Below, one piece after another: positions 1-10,340 of a DNA stretch of 35,421 nt. Each line of letters opens with the position of its first letter. Position 1 is the first letter of the stretch. The notes under the pieces are model-generated. The model saw only the letters and a program-made list of their open reading frames with translations, was not told the DNA's origin and searched no databases. Source of the stretch: Zygnema cylindricum (lineage: Eukaryota; Streptophyta; Zygnematophyceae; Zygnematales; Zygnemataceae); NCBI GenBank assembly GCA_037447655.1, contig JBBHKE010000024.1:1-35421 (forward strand), given 5' to 3'. A program made the position numbers and the translations under genes.

Positions 1-109
1 GCCATTGCTCTAGCTCCCTATCAAACCTTTAGTGACTACAACAAGTGTGGGGGCTTGGCAAAGGGAGTTAGAGGCAGACTGCCTTTCCTCTTTTTCTATC
101 CTAAAATAG
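1..109 (-). repeat. Inverted fragment of family-1 copia LTR
   Basis: Read on the minus strand, this matches the LTR stretch at about 844-952, including the shared run AAGCCCCCACACTTGTTG and the following text on a stretch ending in a group like GAGCCATGGC. It is therefore an LTR piece pointing opposite to all other family-1 copies here. It lies just before a plus-strand reverse transcriptase fragment, so the local order is inverted LTR, RT, forward LTR. It is truncated by the window edge, so the full extent is unknown. Confidence 0.8.
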
Positions 110-169
110 TCCTAGAAAATACACAAAAATAAAATTAAAATAGGCGCCCAGGCAACGGAATAAAAATCT

Positions 170-835
170 CGATAAGTTTCTTACAAGTTTAGGATATATT
201 TGGATCAGCTCAAATCACTCAATTTATTTATTTGATGATGAGGAAGGAATCTTTTTCGTTGCAATTTATGTTGATGATTTGCATGTTTTAAGCAAATCTA
301 TGGATAAAATCATTAAGTTGAAAACGAATCTAAAAGGAAAATTTGAGATGAAAAATATGGGAGAAGCAAGGTATATTTTTGGAATTAAGGTAGAGGGAGA
401 CAAAGATAGAAAGATAAAAAGATTAACTCAAAAGGAGGCCATTGGAAACATGTTAGAAAGTTTCCAAATGGACAAGGCCAATAGTTGTAACACTTTAATG
501 GAACTAAAGAATGGAAGTGAGGGGAGTGTGGAAGAGGGAGTTATAATCTTGGATGATGAGTTAGGCTTTAGACAATCCCTTATAGACAAGTAGTGGGCAG
601 CCTAATATTTTTCATGAATTGTACCCATCCAAATATAGCCACAAATGTAAGAGTACTAAGTAGGAGTCTAAATGCTCCCACTAAGAAAGATTGGGAGGTA
701 GCTAAGGAGTCGTTAGATATCTCATAGGGACTAGAGATCTATGGTTGCATTTGGGAGGTAACAATACTAACATCACCACTTGGAGTGATGCCAACTATAG
801 GGATGCTCCTACGAGGCAATGCATGTTGATATCTG
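170..835 (+). pseudogene. Ty1/copia reverse transcriptase to RNase H fragment, decayed
   Basis: Translation of about 240-595 gives the C-terminal half of a copia reverse transcriptase. The catalytic YVDDL motif sits at about 268-282, followed by the family segment FEMKNMGEARYIFGIKVE. From 593 the frame is closed by a stop, and the start of the RNase H domain (around TTWSD, near 780-790) is in another frame. Several stops and frameshifts mean no protein can be made. The copy ends at about 835, where LTR-like sequence begins without the usual RNase H end or polypurine tract, so a deletion joined the two. It is clearly related to the fuller copy at 6540-7566. Confidence 0.88.
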
Positions 836-837
836 TT

Positions 838-1906
838 TGTTTTCTAGGTCTATATTAGGATAGAAAAAGGCAGAGGTAGTGTGCCTCTAGCTCCCTTCTC
901 CAAGCCCCCACACTTGTTGTAGTCACTAAAGGCTGGATAGGGGGATAGAGCCATGGCTGCCTAGGCTCTCTAGAGAGACAGGGAGTAGATTTGGTAGGTT
1001 TACCAAAAAAGGATTTCACAGACCCATGAATAGATTTTGGTGCCTACCGTTCGTCAAGTCTCAAAGAGCCGTTTGTTTTATCCTATAAGTCTAAGACTAG
1101 TGCTAAAGTATAAAGCGTACGATAAATAAATAAACATATACGTTGCGGTATATTTCATTTAACAATTTACGCGACTGACGGTACATGGAAAAGAACTAGA
1201 CACGGAATTAACAAAACGAAATTTTATTTCGACGGCTAGTATTAAATGTCGGTCTTCATCGAACGACCTGGGTGCGAGCCGCGATTCTAGAGTGGACAAC
1301 TTGGCGTTTTCGGGCACCGCCACTCCGGATGACATGTGGCAACATTCTAGAGGATTGCGGGATCTCCGAAATGCGCCATGACAAGTCCGGATGTGACAAA
1401 TGTCACATTATGGCGATGTCGTACATAGGTCGTACAGAAAGTACTTCGGCACCTAAACTTTCTTGTACAATATAGACATGTGATTGGTCCGTACCTCTAC
1501 TGGTTTTGTGTTTACGAGAATTTCAACGGTCAACACGAAATGACGACGATTTAAAGTCAACGATCAACAAAGATTAATTCGACGCGTCAAAATGACACTT
1601 GGCATCATCCTATAGGATTTCAGAGAAGAAAGGAAGAGAACAGCGACGACTAATTCGTCACGTGGCAGACCGAGAGTGGTGCCGCATAATTCCGTACATA
1701 ATGTACGGCGGATACCGTACTTTGAATGTACATTATCTAGTGTGCGATACTTTGATTGGTCTAGAGGGGCTAGGAGAGTATTTAGGACTTGGAAATTTTT
1801 TGGTAGGTAGCCGCCACTTTGTGATGCACCCTTGTATAAAAAGCTCACTTTGAGCAGCCATAACTATCAACTCAATTAACCATTTTCGGTGATTGTTTTT
1901 GCTGCG
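838..1906 (+). repeat. Family-1 copia LTR, 5' LTR of a deleted element
   Basis: This aligns with the family-1 LTRs starting at 2644, 7631, 18574 and 22638: TTTCTAGGTCT near the start, CCCCACACTTGTTGTAGTCACT, a GTAC-rich hairpin at about 1420-1480, and the end region TTTTCGGTGATTGTTTTTGCTGC. The first 20 or so bases, including the TGT terminus, are missing. It is about 1.07 kb, longer than the roughly 0.87-kb copies elsewhere, with extra GTAC-rich sequence at about 1600-1750. The 3' boundary is inferred from alignment with the other LTRs and could be off by some bases. No initiator tRNA-Met primer site follows it. Confidence 0.75.
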
Positions 1907-2212
1907 GACAAAAGGGAGTCCAAGCTACATAGAAGGATAGTTGGTCAGAGTTTTGCCTGCCAAGGTGGCTGCATTTCTAAAGGAAAGTCATAGTGGGGAA
2001 TGTTATCCAAAACTCATATTCTAACTTTGCATTCTGTGGTGGAACCGAGCACACAGAAAATCTTCTTTCACAGGGTGAAGCTATATTGGGGTTCAAATTA
2101 TCAAGGTATCAGTCATTGAAATTATATCAACTTGGAGTTGGCATTATCTAGAGAAGCTTCTTTAGATTTGTGAATTTTGTGGAGGGATTGGAACCCATAG
2201 AGTTTCAATGCA
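1907..2212 (+). other. Copia family-1 untranslated leader
   Basis: This is the sequence between LTR and gag in family 1. It is recognisable by GTTGGTCAGAGTT, then TGCCAAGGTGGCTGCATTTCTAA and the later ATATCAACTTGGAGTTGGCA. The same order occurs at 19458-19745 and 23503-23786. It ends at the place where gag should begin and is fused there to RNase H. Confidence 0.7.
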
Positions 2213-2635
2213 CTTTTGGGTATGTATTGTATGTGGGTGATGGTGCTTGTGGCTGGAGCAGCAAATAGCAAAAAGTCATTGCTCAGTCCACCATGTAGGC
2301 TAAGAACATGGCCTCTTCCTTTGCTGTAAAAGAATTACTGTGGGTCAAGTCCTTGTTTGGTGAATTGGGTCATCTTAAGAGTGGTGTACAGATATTGTTT
2401 TGTGATAATCAAGCAACGATTGCCATTTTTGCCAATCCTAAACACCACTTTTAAGCCAATCATATGGATACTAGACTTAGCTTTGTTGAGGAGAAGGTAG
2501 AAGACAATATAATCAATTTAGAGTATAGACCATATAGTGAAATGGTAGCATATATGATGACGAAACATGTGCCTTCCCCTAAACTAATTTTTTGCAGGGA
2601 GAAGTGTGGTGTTAAATTAAGAGTGACAAGAAAAT
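2213..2635 (+). pseudogene. Copia RNase H C-terminal fragment fused to the leader
   Basis: The translation contains the copia RNase H signature: ELLWVKSLFGELGHL, then DNQATIAIFANPKHHF and the end region EYRPYSEMVAYMMTK. Stops occur, for instance in place of the lysine after the HHF segment. Everything from gag to reverse transcriptase is absent; the leader joins RNase H directly at about 2212. The unit 838-3420 is therefore a heavily deleted copia derivative (LTR, leader, RNase H tail, LTR). Confidence 0.85.
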
Positions 2636-2643
2636 AAGGGGAG
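2636..2643 (+). other. Polypurine tract AAGGGGAG
   Basis: The purine run lies directly before the TGTATAAA start of the 3' LTR. The same tract precedes the LTRs at 7631 and 22638. This is the plus-strand priming site of LTR retrotransposons. Confidence 0.85.
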
Positions 2644-3420
2644 TGTATAAATTAATGGTTCTTTCCGTACTTTCTAGGTCTGAACATGTAAAATAAAAGC
2701 AAAATATAAGCAAATGCAGTTTGCCTCTAACTCCTCTCTTCAACTCCCACACTTGTTGCAGTCACTTAAGCTAGAGAGGGAGCTAGAGCCATGGTTGCCT
2801 ATGTAGTCTAGAGAGAGACAGGCAATATTTTTGATAGGTTCATCAAAATGGTACTTGACGAACCCATGATTTGAACCAGGTACTTGTCGTCTGTCAAAGT
2901 AGCTAGTAGGGGTTAGCTTTCTCCTATAAGTCTATGAAAACTGCTAACGTATAAAAGGTTTCATAAATATTTAAAGATGTTCACGTAGACTAATTCATTT
3001 AACGGAATAGTAGTACATAGATACAGTTCGTATAAGTACGGATTACGGTAGATAGCAAAACGAATGCGGCGCATTTGTTTCACTAGTGAAACATATACCG
3101 CGCACTTATATTTGACGGCTAGAATTGAAAGCCATTTTGAATCGGACGGTCGTGGTAAGTGTCGAGATCGCGGTATGGGCGCTTTGGCGGTTTATGGTCA
3201 AAGACACATCGGATGACACGTGGCACGATCCCACTGGATTGTAACATCTCTGGAGAATTTGAAAACGTATCCGGATATGACACACGTCCGTGAAATGGCC
3301 ATGTAGTACAATGGCCGTACAGAAAGTACACCGACACCTGTACCTTTCTGTAGGACACAGTTATGTGATTGGTGTCGTACGTCAGTACTAGGGGTTTTAG
3401 AGAGGAAGATAGGACAACCA
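2644..3420 (+). repeat. Family-1 copia 3' LTR, truncated
   Basis: It begins TGTATAAATTAATGG directly after the polypurine tract and runs through CCCACACTTGTTGCAGTCACT and the GTAC hairpin near 3302-3360. Similarity to other family-1 LTRs fades after the stretch TTTTAGAGAGGAAGATAGGAC at about 3415, so the end of the LTR has been lost. Confidence 0.8.
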
Positions 3421-4083
3421 TGTTTTAGTGAAGGAAAAAAATAAATGCACATTTGGAAAAGGGTACGTGAATCAAATATTTTAGTGAAAACCTATGTGGC
3501 CAAAGCCAAAATAACTAATCATTTCAGTAAATTTCACATAACATATAATAATCAATTAGAGTTTATGACATCATAGATTAAATTATACGTCAAAAAGTAG
3601 CATAAAAAGGAATTTAATAAATTTTAAGCAGTTAAAGGTCTCAAAAATTATACAAGACTAAAACTTATTGTGTGTATTTGGTGCATTAAGGGCAAACAAA
3701 TACACATACCACGTCCGTTCAAAAATGTCAAACATAGGTTTACTACACTTGTTGATATAGTTTGCATAGATTTATGTCGCAAAATCACACGAATAACCTT
3801 GGGTGACAATCAATATATTTTTGCCATTAGATGAATCCAATCAAAAAAGTTGAGTTTATTTACAAAAACCTAAATTTGACGTTTTCCAAGTATTTCAAAT
3901 ATTTGTGTTGTGGTCGTAAAAGTTCTCTAAATGAAAATATCATATGCCATACAAGCTAAAATTGGTGGCGAATTTATTGTGTTTAAGTGATTTTGCAAAC
4001 AAAAGAGATTCAACATATTTTGAAGACATCTAATTCACCCAAATCTAGAGGGATTAGAAAAAGAAAAAGTCGTATATTGTAGA
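3421..4083. other. AT-rich spacer, nothing recognised
   Basis: About 660 bp of AT-rich DNA with no convincing coding frame, no LTR similarity and no tandem repeats that I can see. The short open frames on the minus strand look like chance. Confidence 0.5.
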
Positions 4084-4257
4084 AAATGGTGCGGACTATA
4101 TTCAGTTGGACCGAGCGATCTTGATAAGTGTTAGAATGCTTGATTTTGCTAGTGTTAATGAGAATATGTATAATATTTGGTTGTTTTGCCTGAGAATGAC
4201 CTCTCACATAAATGACTTAGTCATGTGCACCATAAGAGTCTTGAAAAAATGATTATA
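4084..4257 (+). repeat. Fragment of copia family 2
   Basis: This segment is strongly similar to 14937-15112, including GACTTAGTCATGTGCACCAT and the end ATTATAGTAGG. At the second site it runs directly into a pre-integrase/integrase region, so it is best read as a piece of the pol gene of that second copia family. Here it stops abruptly at 4257, where family-1 sequence begins. Confidence 0.6.
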
Positions 4258-4912
4258 GTAGGAATCGAAAGATGAGGACAACGATCTCTTGCTGGATGAG
4301 GAGTTGGAGGCGATGACCGAGGTCAAAATTCCTCTAAGCAGAAATGTGCTTACGGAGGTTTGAAAGGTGAAGGAGGTTGGATTGTGGATTCGGGTGCCTC
4401 CATGCACATGTGTAAGGAAAAACACCTATTGACTAAGATGAGAAAGATTCCCATTGTAGAGATAAAGTACGGGGATGGGAGAGTAGTAACTACTACTATA
4501 GTAGGATTGCTAGATCTGAAAGTCTTAGTGAAAGGGAAAACATCCATAGTGACATTCTCTAATGTGTTGTTTATTCCAAAGTTGAACAAAAACCTCATCT
4601 CAATGTCTATGTTGGATGATAAGGGTTTTGGGACTAGCACTAAGAAGGGAACCTTTACTGCCAACGTTGAGGAGAAAGTTTATTTCCCTGCTGAAAAAGG
4701 TAGCCGAGAGATATTTAGGCTGATTTTAAGCAATGAAATGAATAAATTTTACTATGCTTGTGTACATGATATTATGTTGTGGCATAAGAGGCTTGGACAT
4801 GTGCATCTAGATAAGTTGAAAGAAATTAAAAAGATTGGAATAGTGGAAGGAATTCAATTTGGGGAAAACATAAACCTGAGTGACTGTAGTGGCTCTGCTC
4901 AAGGTAAGGCAT
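4258..4912 (+). pseudogene. Copia family-1 protease and pre-integrase region (copy C)
   Basis: The open stretch from 4360 encodes a retropepsin start, GGWIVDSGASMHMC, where DSGA is the aspartic protease active site. It is followed by the copia pre-integrase segment MLWHKRLGHVHLDKLKEI. The frame closes at 4912. Upstream (4258-4360) is the linker after the gag zinc knuckle; the gag itself is missing because the copy starts at 4258. It is about 90 percent identical to 9684-10196 up to position 4770 and identical after that. Confidence 0.88.
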
Positions 4913-5771
4913 AGAGGTTACCCTTTCTAAACGAAGCTACCTAAAAAGGGGAAAAGGTTCTAGACTTAGTTCACACTGATATCTAGGGACCAGCCAAAGT
5001 GCATTCACCGGGGGGGAAGAGGTTTAAGATGACAATCACTGACGATTGGTCTCCATATTCTAGAGTGTTTTTCCCGAAAAATAAGTCAGAGGCCCCGCAA
5101 ATTTTTAAGGAATTATAAACCATGGAGTGGGAAACTCCATAAAACCCCTATTAAGAGAGTGAGGAGTGATAATGGGGGAGAGTAAACCTCTAATCAGTTT
5201 GAGGATTTTTTGAGAGAGGATGGAGTGCAACACCAAAAGACAGTTCCTGAATCCTGAGCAGAATGGTGTAGCTGAAAGATTAAATAGAACACAAAAAGAT
5301 AGTGCTATGAGTATGCTCTTAGATAAGAAGATAGGAAAGAAGTTTTGGGCCGAAGCAATGAACTGTGCAAAATGTCTCAAGAATAGAGTTCTTACTTTGG
5401 CAGTAAAAGGCCAAACACCTTATAAGAAATGGAGCGGCCGAAAACCAAATGTGTCACACTTGAAGTTTTTCGGTAGTCAAGTGTTAAGTTTAGACGCAGA
5501 TCCGTCAAAGTGGAAGTTAGGTCCAAAATGGAAACCAAGATATCTACTAGGATATTATGAAGATGTAAAAGGATATAGAGTCTATGATCTCAAGAAAGAA
5601 GATATGATCTTTGTGAAGCATCTAGTAGTCAGGGATGAAGGGAAATCTATAGATCCTTTTAGGTCTACAAAGACAGTCAAAATTAGATTTGAGTCAAAAA
5701 ATTGTGATGACTTTGAGCTTCCTAACTATCTTGGTTCCCGAGAAGATGATGATATTACAGGTACGAATTAG
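4913..5771 (+). pseudogene. Copia family-1 integrase (copy C), broken
   Basis: The integrase core is recognisable in pieces: a first-Asp region translating as VLDLVHTDI, a degenerate DNGGE region near 5170-5185, and then an open stretch from 5220 with PEQNGVAERLNRT, which contains the catalytic Glu region. It continues into the integrase C-terminal part HLKFFGSQV and KWKPRYLLGYYEDVKGYRVYD. At least one frameshift and several stops lie between 4912 and 5220. The same lesions are present at 10339-11197. Confidence 0.9.
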
Positions 5772-7568
5772 ATCGAGGAGGACTCAACCGTGGAACCCCT
5801 AGTAAAAACTCTAGTCGAAGCGGAAGTCGTGGTGGAACTAAACCCAAAATCAATGGATAGGGGAGAAGTTGAAACTGTTCTGAAAAATCCATTGGAGCCA
5901 TCTATACTAGCAACAGAGTTTGAGGGAGGAAGAAGAAGCAGCAAAAGACTATAAGAGAGACATGTTAACAAGAAGGTAACCAAACTGTCTCACCCCGATA
6001 AACCCCAAACTTATAATGAGGCAATGAACTGTCCCAAAAGAAACCGGTGAAAGACAGTCATCAATGAGGAGATGGCTTCAATTATGGCGGCCGATACATG
6101 GGAATTAGTGGACTGGCTTCAATTATGGCGGCCGATACATGGGAATTAGTGGACTGTCCTCCTGGCAAAACACCAATCAAGTGTAAGTGGGAATTTATAT
6201 TGAAACTCAACCCAAATATCACCATTGAGCGCTACAAGGCTCGGTTAGTGGCGAAAGGTTTTACCCAGAAATAGGGAATTGACTATGAGGAGACTTTTTC
6301 TCTAGTCGTCAGGTTTCCCTCCGTTCGGATGCTTCTCTGTATGGCGGCAAAAAAAGACATGAAAGTACATCAGATGAACATCTAGATGGCCTTCCTACAT
6401 GGAAAGTTAGAAGAGGAGATTTTTATGCGACAACCTGAAGGATTTGTGGAACAAGGGGAGGAGAGCAAGGTATGCCGATTGATCAAATCTTAGTATGGGC
6501 TGAATCTAGTGCCCTAGCAATGGAATAAGAAGCTCAAAGTGTTTCTAACAAGTTTGGGATATAATCGGATCACTCTATTTATTTGTTTAAAAATGAGGAA
6601 TGAATTATTTTTAATGCAATTTATGTTGATGATTTGCTTGTTTTAAGTAAATCTATGGATAAAATCAAAAAGTTGAAAAATGATCTAAAAAGAAGATTTG
6701 AGATGAAAGATATGGGAGAAGCACGATAAATTTTGGGAATTCAGGTAGAGAGAGATAGAGATAGAAAGATAATAATATTAACTCATAAAGAGGCCATTGG
6801 ATACATGGTCGAAAGATTCCAAATGGACAAGGCTAAAAGTTGTACTATTCTTATGGAACTAAAGAAGGGAAATGAGGGGAGTGTAAAAGAGGGAGTTATA
6901 ATCTTGGATGATGAGTTAGGCCCGAAAGAGAAAGATTTATGCAAACGATCCCTTATAGGCAAGTAGTGGGCAGCCTAATATATTTTATGAATTGTACTCA
7001 GCTAGATATAGCCACAGCTGTAGGAGTACTAGGTAGGAGTTTGAATGCTCCAACTAAAAATGATGGGGAGGCAGCCAAGAGGGTCCTAATATTTATCATA
7101 GGGGTCAGAGATCTATGGTTGAATTTGAGTGGGAACAATACTGACATCACCACTTAGAGTGATGTCAGCTATCGGGATGCTCCTATGAGAAGATGCACGT
7201 ATGGGTGTGTATTGTATGTAGGTGACGGGGCTTGCTGCTGTAGCAGTAAGCAACAAAAGGTCATTGCCCAGTCGACTTAGGAGGTTGAGTACATGGCTTC
7301 TTGCTCTGATATAAAAGAACAAATGTGGGTCAAGTCTTTGTTTGGTGAGCTTGGTCATCTTAAGAGTGGTGTCCAAAAGGTGTTTTATGATAATCAGGCA
7401 GCCATTGCCATTTTTGCCAATCCTAAGCATCACTTTAAAGCCAAACACATGGACATTAGACTTAGATTCGTAAGGGAGAAAGTAGAAGACAAGATAATCA
7501 GTTTGGAGTATAAACCAGATAGTGAGATGGTGGCAGACATGATGACCAAAACGTGTTCCTTCCCCTAA
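5772..7568 (+). pseudogene. Copia family-1 reverse transcriptase and RNase H (copy C), broken
   Basis: The reverse transcriptase start (after a serine- and valine-rich linker) is visible around 6060-6480. The catalytic YVDDLLVLSKS segment lies near 6627-6660, and FEMKDMGEAR follows, with a stop just after it. RNase H is readable in the open stretch 7293-7568: WVKSLFGELGHLKSG, DNQAAIAIFANPKHHF, HMDIRLRFVREKVEDK and the end SEMVADMMTK. A 41-bp direct duplication at 6074-6155 and many stops disable the frame. The polypurine tract and LTR follow, so this is the natural 3' end of the element. Confidence 0.92.
6074..6155 (+). repeat. 41-bp exact tandem duplication in RT region
   Basis: Two perfect 41-bp units, 6074-6114 and 6115-6155, each starting GGCTTCAATTATGG and ending TTAGTGGACT. 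41 is not a multiple of 3, so it also shifts the reading frame. Its first base directly follows the end of the 1303-bp block shared with 10197-11499. Confidence 0.97.
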
Positions 7569-7622
7569 ACAAATTTTTTGCAGGGAGAAGTGTGGTCTTA
7601 AGTTAAAGAGTGACTAGAAAAT

Positions 7623-7630
7623 AAGGGGAG
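7623..7630 (+). other. Polypurine tract AAGGGGAG of copy C
   Basis: Purine tract immediately before the TGTAGAAATTAAAGG start of the LTR at 7631, identical to the tracts at 2636 and 22630. Confidence 0.85.
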
Positions 7631-8515
7631 TGTAGAAATTAAAGGTTCATTTAGTATTTTCTAGGTTTTATAAAAGATAAAATGCAGAAAAAAAGAAACA
7701 CACGCAATTTGCCTCTAACTCCTCTTTTAATTTCCCACACTTGTCGTAGTCACTGAAAGCTAGAGACCAAGCTATAGCCATGGCTGCCTATGCTATACAA
7801 AGGGAGACAGGCAATAGTTTTGGTAGTCTTATAAAAAAGGTAGTTGACGGACCCAAGAATTGATCCGGTACCTGCCATCCGTCAAATTTCCAGTAGCCGG
7901 TAGCTTTATCCTGTTAGTCTAAGATCGATGCTAGATGCTATAGGGTTGTATTAGTAAATAAATGTTTCTACGTAGGTTAGTTCATTCAACAGAATAATAG
8001 GACATAGATACAGTTTGTATTGTAGGGGGTACGGAACAGCTCGAAATAGATATCCCGCATTTGTTTCAAATATGAAACAAATACCGCGCAAGTATTTCTA
8101 ACGGCTAAGATTGAAACTCGGCGTTGATCAGACCGCCGTGAAAGATATCCAGATCGCGGAATAGGATTGTGGCCGTTTGCAATCACCGCTACATCAAATG
8201 ACACGTGTGAACACCATATTCGATTGCGGCAACTCTTAGAATTATGGGAACGACTCTAGATATGACATGTGTCCACATTAAGGCCATATCCTACGATGGT
8301 CGTACAAAAAGTACACCGGCACCTGTACTTTTTTGTAAAAAACATTATTTTGATTGTTGCCGTACTTTAGTAGATAGAGTTTTAGAAAGAGATAAGACTT
8401 AGAAAAAATTGGTAGATAGGACCCTCTCTCTAAAAGAGCTTCTGTACAAAAGGTCAACTTTGACCCTCCAAAACTTACTGCTCAAAAGAGCATATTCAGA
8501 GTTTCTTTTTTCTCT
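7631..8515 (+). repeat. Family-1 copia LTR shared by copies C and D
   Basis: It starts TGTAGAAATT after the polypurine tract and contains the conserved CCCACACTTGTCGTAGTCACT, the GTAC hairpin near 8290-8340, and the TTTGACCCTCCAAAACTTACTG end region. It closes copy C and also opens copy D, since leader and gag sequence follow directly. The exact 3' end is uncertain by about 10 bases because the terminal TTGCTGCA seen in other copies is eroded here. Confidence 0.8.
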
Positions 8516-8655
8516 CAAATCATGGGAGTCTTGCCTTTACAAAGTTGAAGGTAGTTGAAGATTTTTTCTGCCAGGGTGGCAGTTCTTCTTGTTGAAACAT
8601 AAAGGGGTCACGGTTATCATAGAGGCTTCGTGTGAGCTGCCCATTTTGAGGACCT
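8516..8655 (+). other. Copia family-1 leader (copy D)
   Basis: Leader sequence between LTR and gag, including GGGAGTCTTGCCTTTACAA and CTGCCAGGGTGGCAG. It is closely related to 14791-14936 and less so to 19458-19745. No match to the 3' end of initiator tRNA-Met is visible. Confidence 0.6.
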
Positions 8656-9660
8656 ATGGAGGTCTCACAATTGCAGGTTATGGGCCTCTCCTCTAAGGTA
8701 CCCATATTTAATGGAGTTGGCTTTATATACAGGGAAAGTTTGATGATAGGAGCTCTATGCGACAAAAGGTTTTGGGGGATAGTGAGTGCATGAGTGGGGT
8801 GTCCATTAAGTCTTGGCATCCCTCTAGGGTTTGGATGAAGCAGATCACGAGAAAGGCAAATCCATCTCTAGCGGAGGAGAGAATAGAAGGGGAGGGGGTG
8901 GACAAAGGAAAGGAGAAAGAGACGATCACACCGATAGCAACCGGTTTGGTATTTATATCACCAATTCCAAGGAAGAAGGAAAATGATACTGATACTTAGG
9001 ACTACAACAATATGGCGGCAAAACACTTTATCCTCTGCCATCTTACTCAAGGACTTACATCTCCTCATTTGTAGGAAGAATGGGCATCCGATCTTTGGGT
9101 GACTCTCATAGAGATGTACCGATGTGGTATGATTCAACAACATCAGTTGGTTGATCTAAAAATTAATGCGTACGTATACAAAGAGGGGAAGATGTTGGAT
9201 TTTTGTAATGAGCTTGCTAAACTTTTCATGGAACTAGATAGTGCTAAAAAAGTAGAAAGTGAAAAGGAAAAGGTTAAGTGCTTGCTCATGAAGTTACCAG
9301 ATGAGTTAGAGAATATAGTCAACCGTGTGAAGGATTTGCCAAACTCAAGGTGGATATAAAACTCGGTGGTAGGGATGATTGTTGTTCGGGAGAATATGAT
9401 TGAGATCGGAAGGGGAGGAAAAGAGTGGGCAAGCCTTTGCACTTTGGACCGATTTAAGGAACAAGGATTCCAAGAAACCAGTCAGAAATTATGGAGGGGG
9501 GGAACAAAAAATTAGACTGACGAGTTCCGAGCGAGGACTCCGAAGGGTTTGTGTCACTTATGTAAGAAACCAGGGCAATAAATGGCAGAGTGCACTAATG
9601 TGACCAAACTTTGGTTATAGGAGGGGCGAATAGGTGGACGTCCAAGAGGAAAGAAAAAGG
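8656..9660 (+). pseudogene. Copia family-1 gag (copy D), broken
   Basis: It starts at an ATG followed by EVSQLQVMG and then KVPIFNG, the copia gag N-terminus (family DUF4219/UBN2). The middle, 9099-9359, is open and includes QHQLVDLKINAYVYKEG and LLMKLPDELENIVNRVKDLP, the UBN2-like gag core. The zinc knuckle at 9552-9593 reads CHLCKKPG, then Gln in place of the zinc-binding His, then a stop, then MAEC, so the CX2CX4HX4C finger is destroyed by two changes. Several other stops and a frameshift occur between 8760 and 9100. Confidence 0.87.
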
Positions 9661-10340
9661 CTCTTGTGACTCAGGTACACGAGGAGGAATCAAAAGATAA
9701 GGACGACGATCTCTTGCTGAAGGAGGAGTTGGAGGCGAAGACCGAGGTCAAAATTCCTCGAAAGCAGAAATGTGCTTTCGGATGTTTTAAAGGTGAAAGA
9801 GGTTGGATTATTGATTCGGGTGCCTCCATGCACATGTGTAAGGACAAACACCTATACACTAAGATGAGAAAGATTCTCATTGTAGAGATAGAAGACGGAG
9901 ATGGGAGAGTAGTCACTACTACTATGGTTGGATCGGTAGATCTGAAAGTTTTAGTGGAAGGGAAAACATCCATAGTGACATTCACTAATGTGTTGTTTAT
10001 TCCAGAGTTGAACAAAAATCTCATCTCAGCGTTTGTGATGGATGATAAGGGTTTTGAGACTAACTCTAGGAAGGGAACCTTTACATCTAGCTTTGAGGAG
10101 GAAGATTATTTCACTGCTGAAAAAGGTAGCCAATGGATGTTTAGGCTGACTTTAAGCAATGAAAAGAAGAAACTTTACTATGCTGGTGTACATGAAATTA
10201 TGTTGTGGCATAAGAGGCTTGGACATGTGCATCTAGATAAGTTGAAAGAAATTAAAAAGATTGGAATAGTGGAAGGAATTCAATTTGGGGAAAACATAAA
10301 CCTGAGTGACTGTAGTGGCTCTGCTCAAGGTAAGGCATAG
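9661..10340 (+). pseudogene. Copia family-1 protease and pre-integrase region (copy D)
   Basis: An open stretch of 224 residues follows the gag knuckle. It has an acidic/lysine-rich linker, then RGWIIDSGASMHMC with the DSGA retropepsin active site, and MLWHKRLGHVHLDKLKEI from the pre-integrase domain at the end. It is the best-preserved pol segment in the window, and the frame is closed by a stop at 10338-10340. It differs from copy C at roughly one base in ten up to 10196. Confidence 0.9.

Noticed and set aside
1907-1960. Initiator tRNA-Met primer site after the family-1 LTR
   Set aside because: Words such as TTGGTCAGAG recall TGGTATCAGAGC but lack the AT, lie about 40 bases from the LTR end and vary between copies. 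No primer site could be assigned.
5105-5380. Minus-strand frame duplicated at 10531-10806 as a conserved gene
   Set aside because: It is a shadow of the integrase pseudogene. Its perfect conservation only reflects the 1303-bp identical block.
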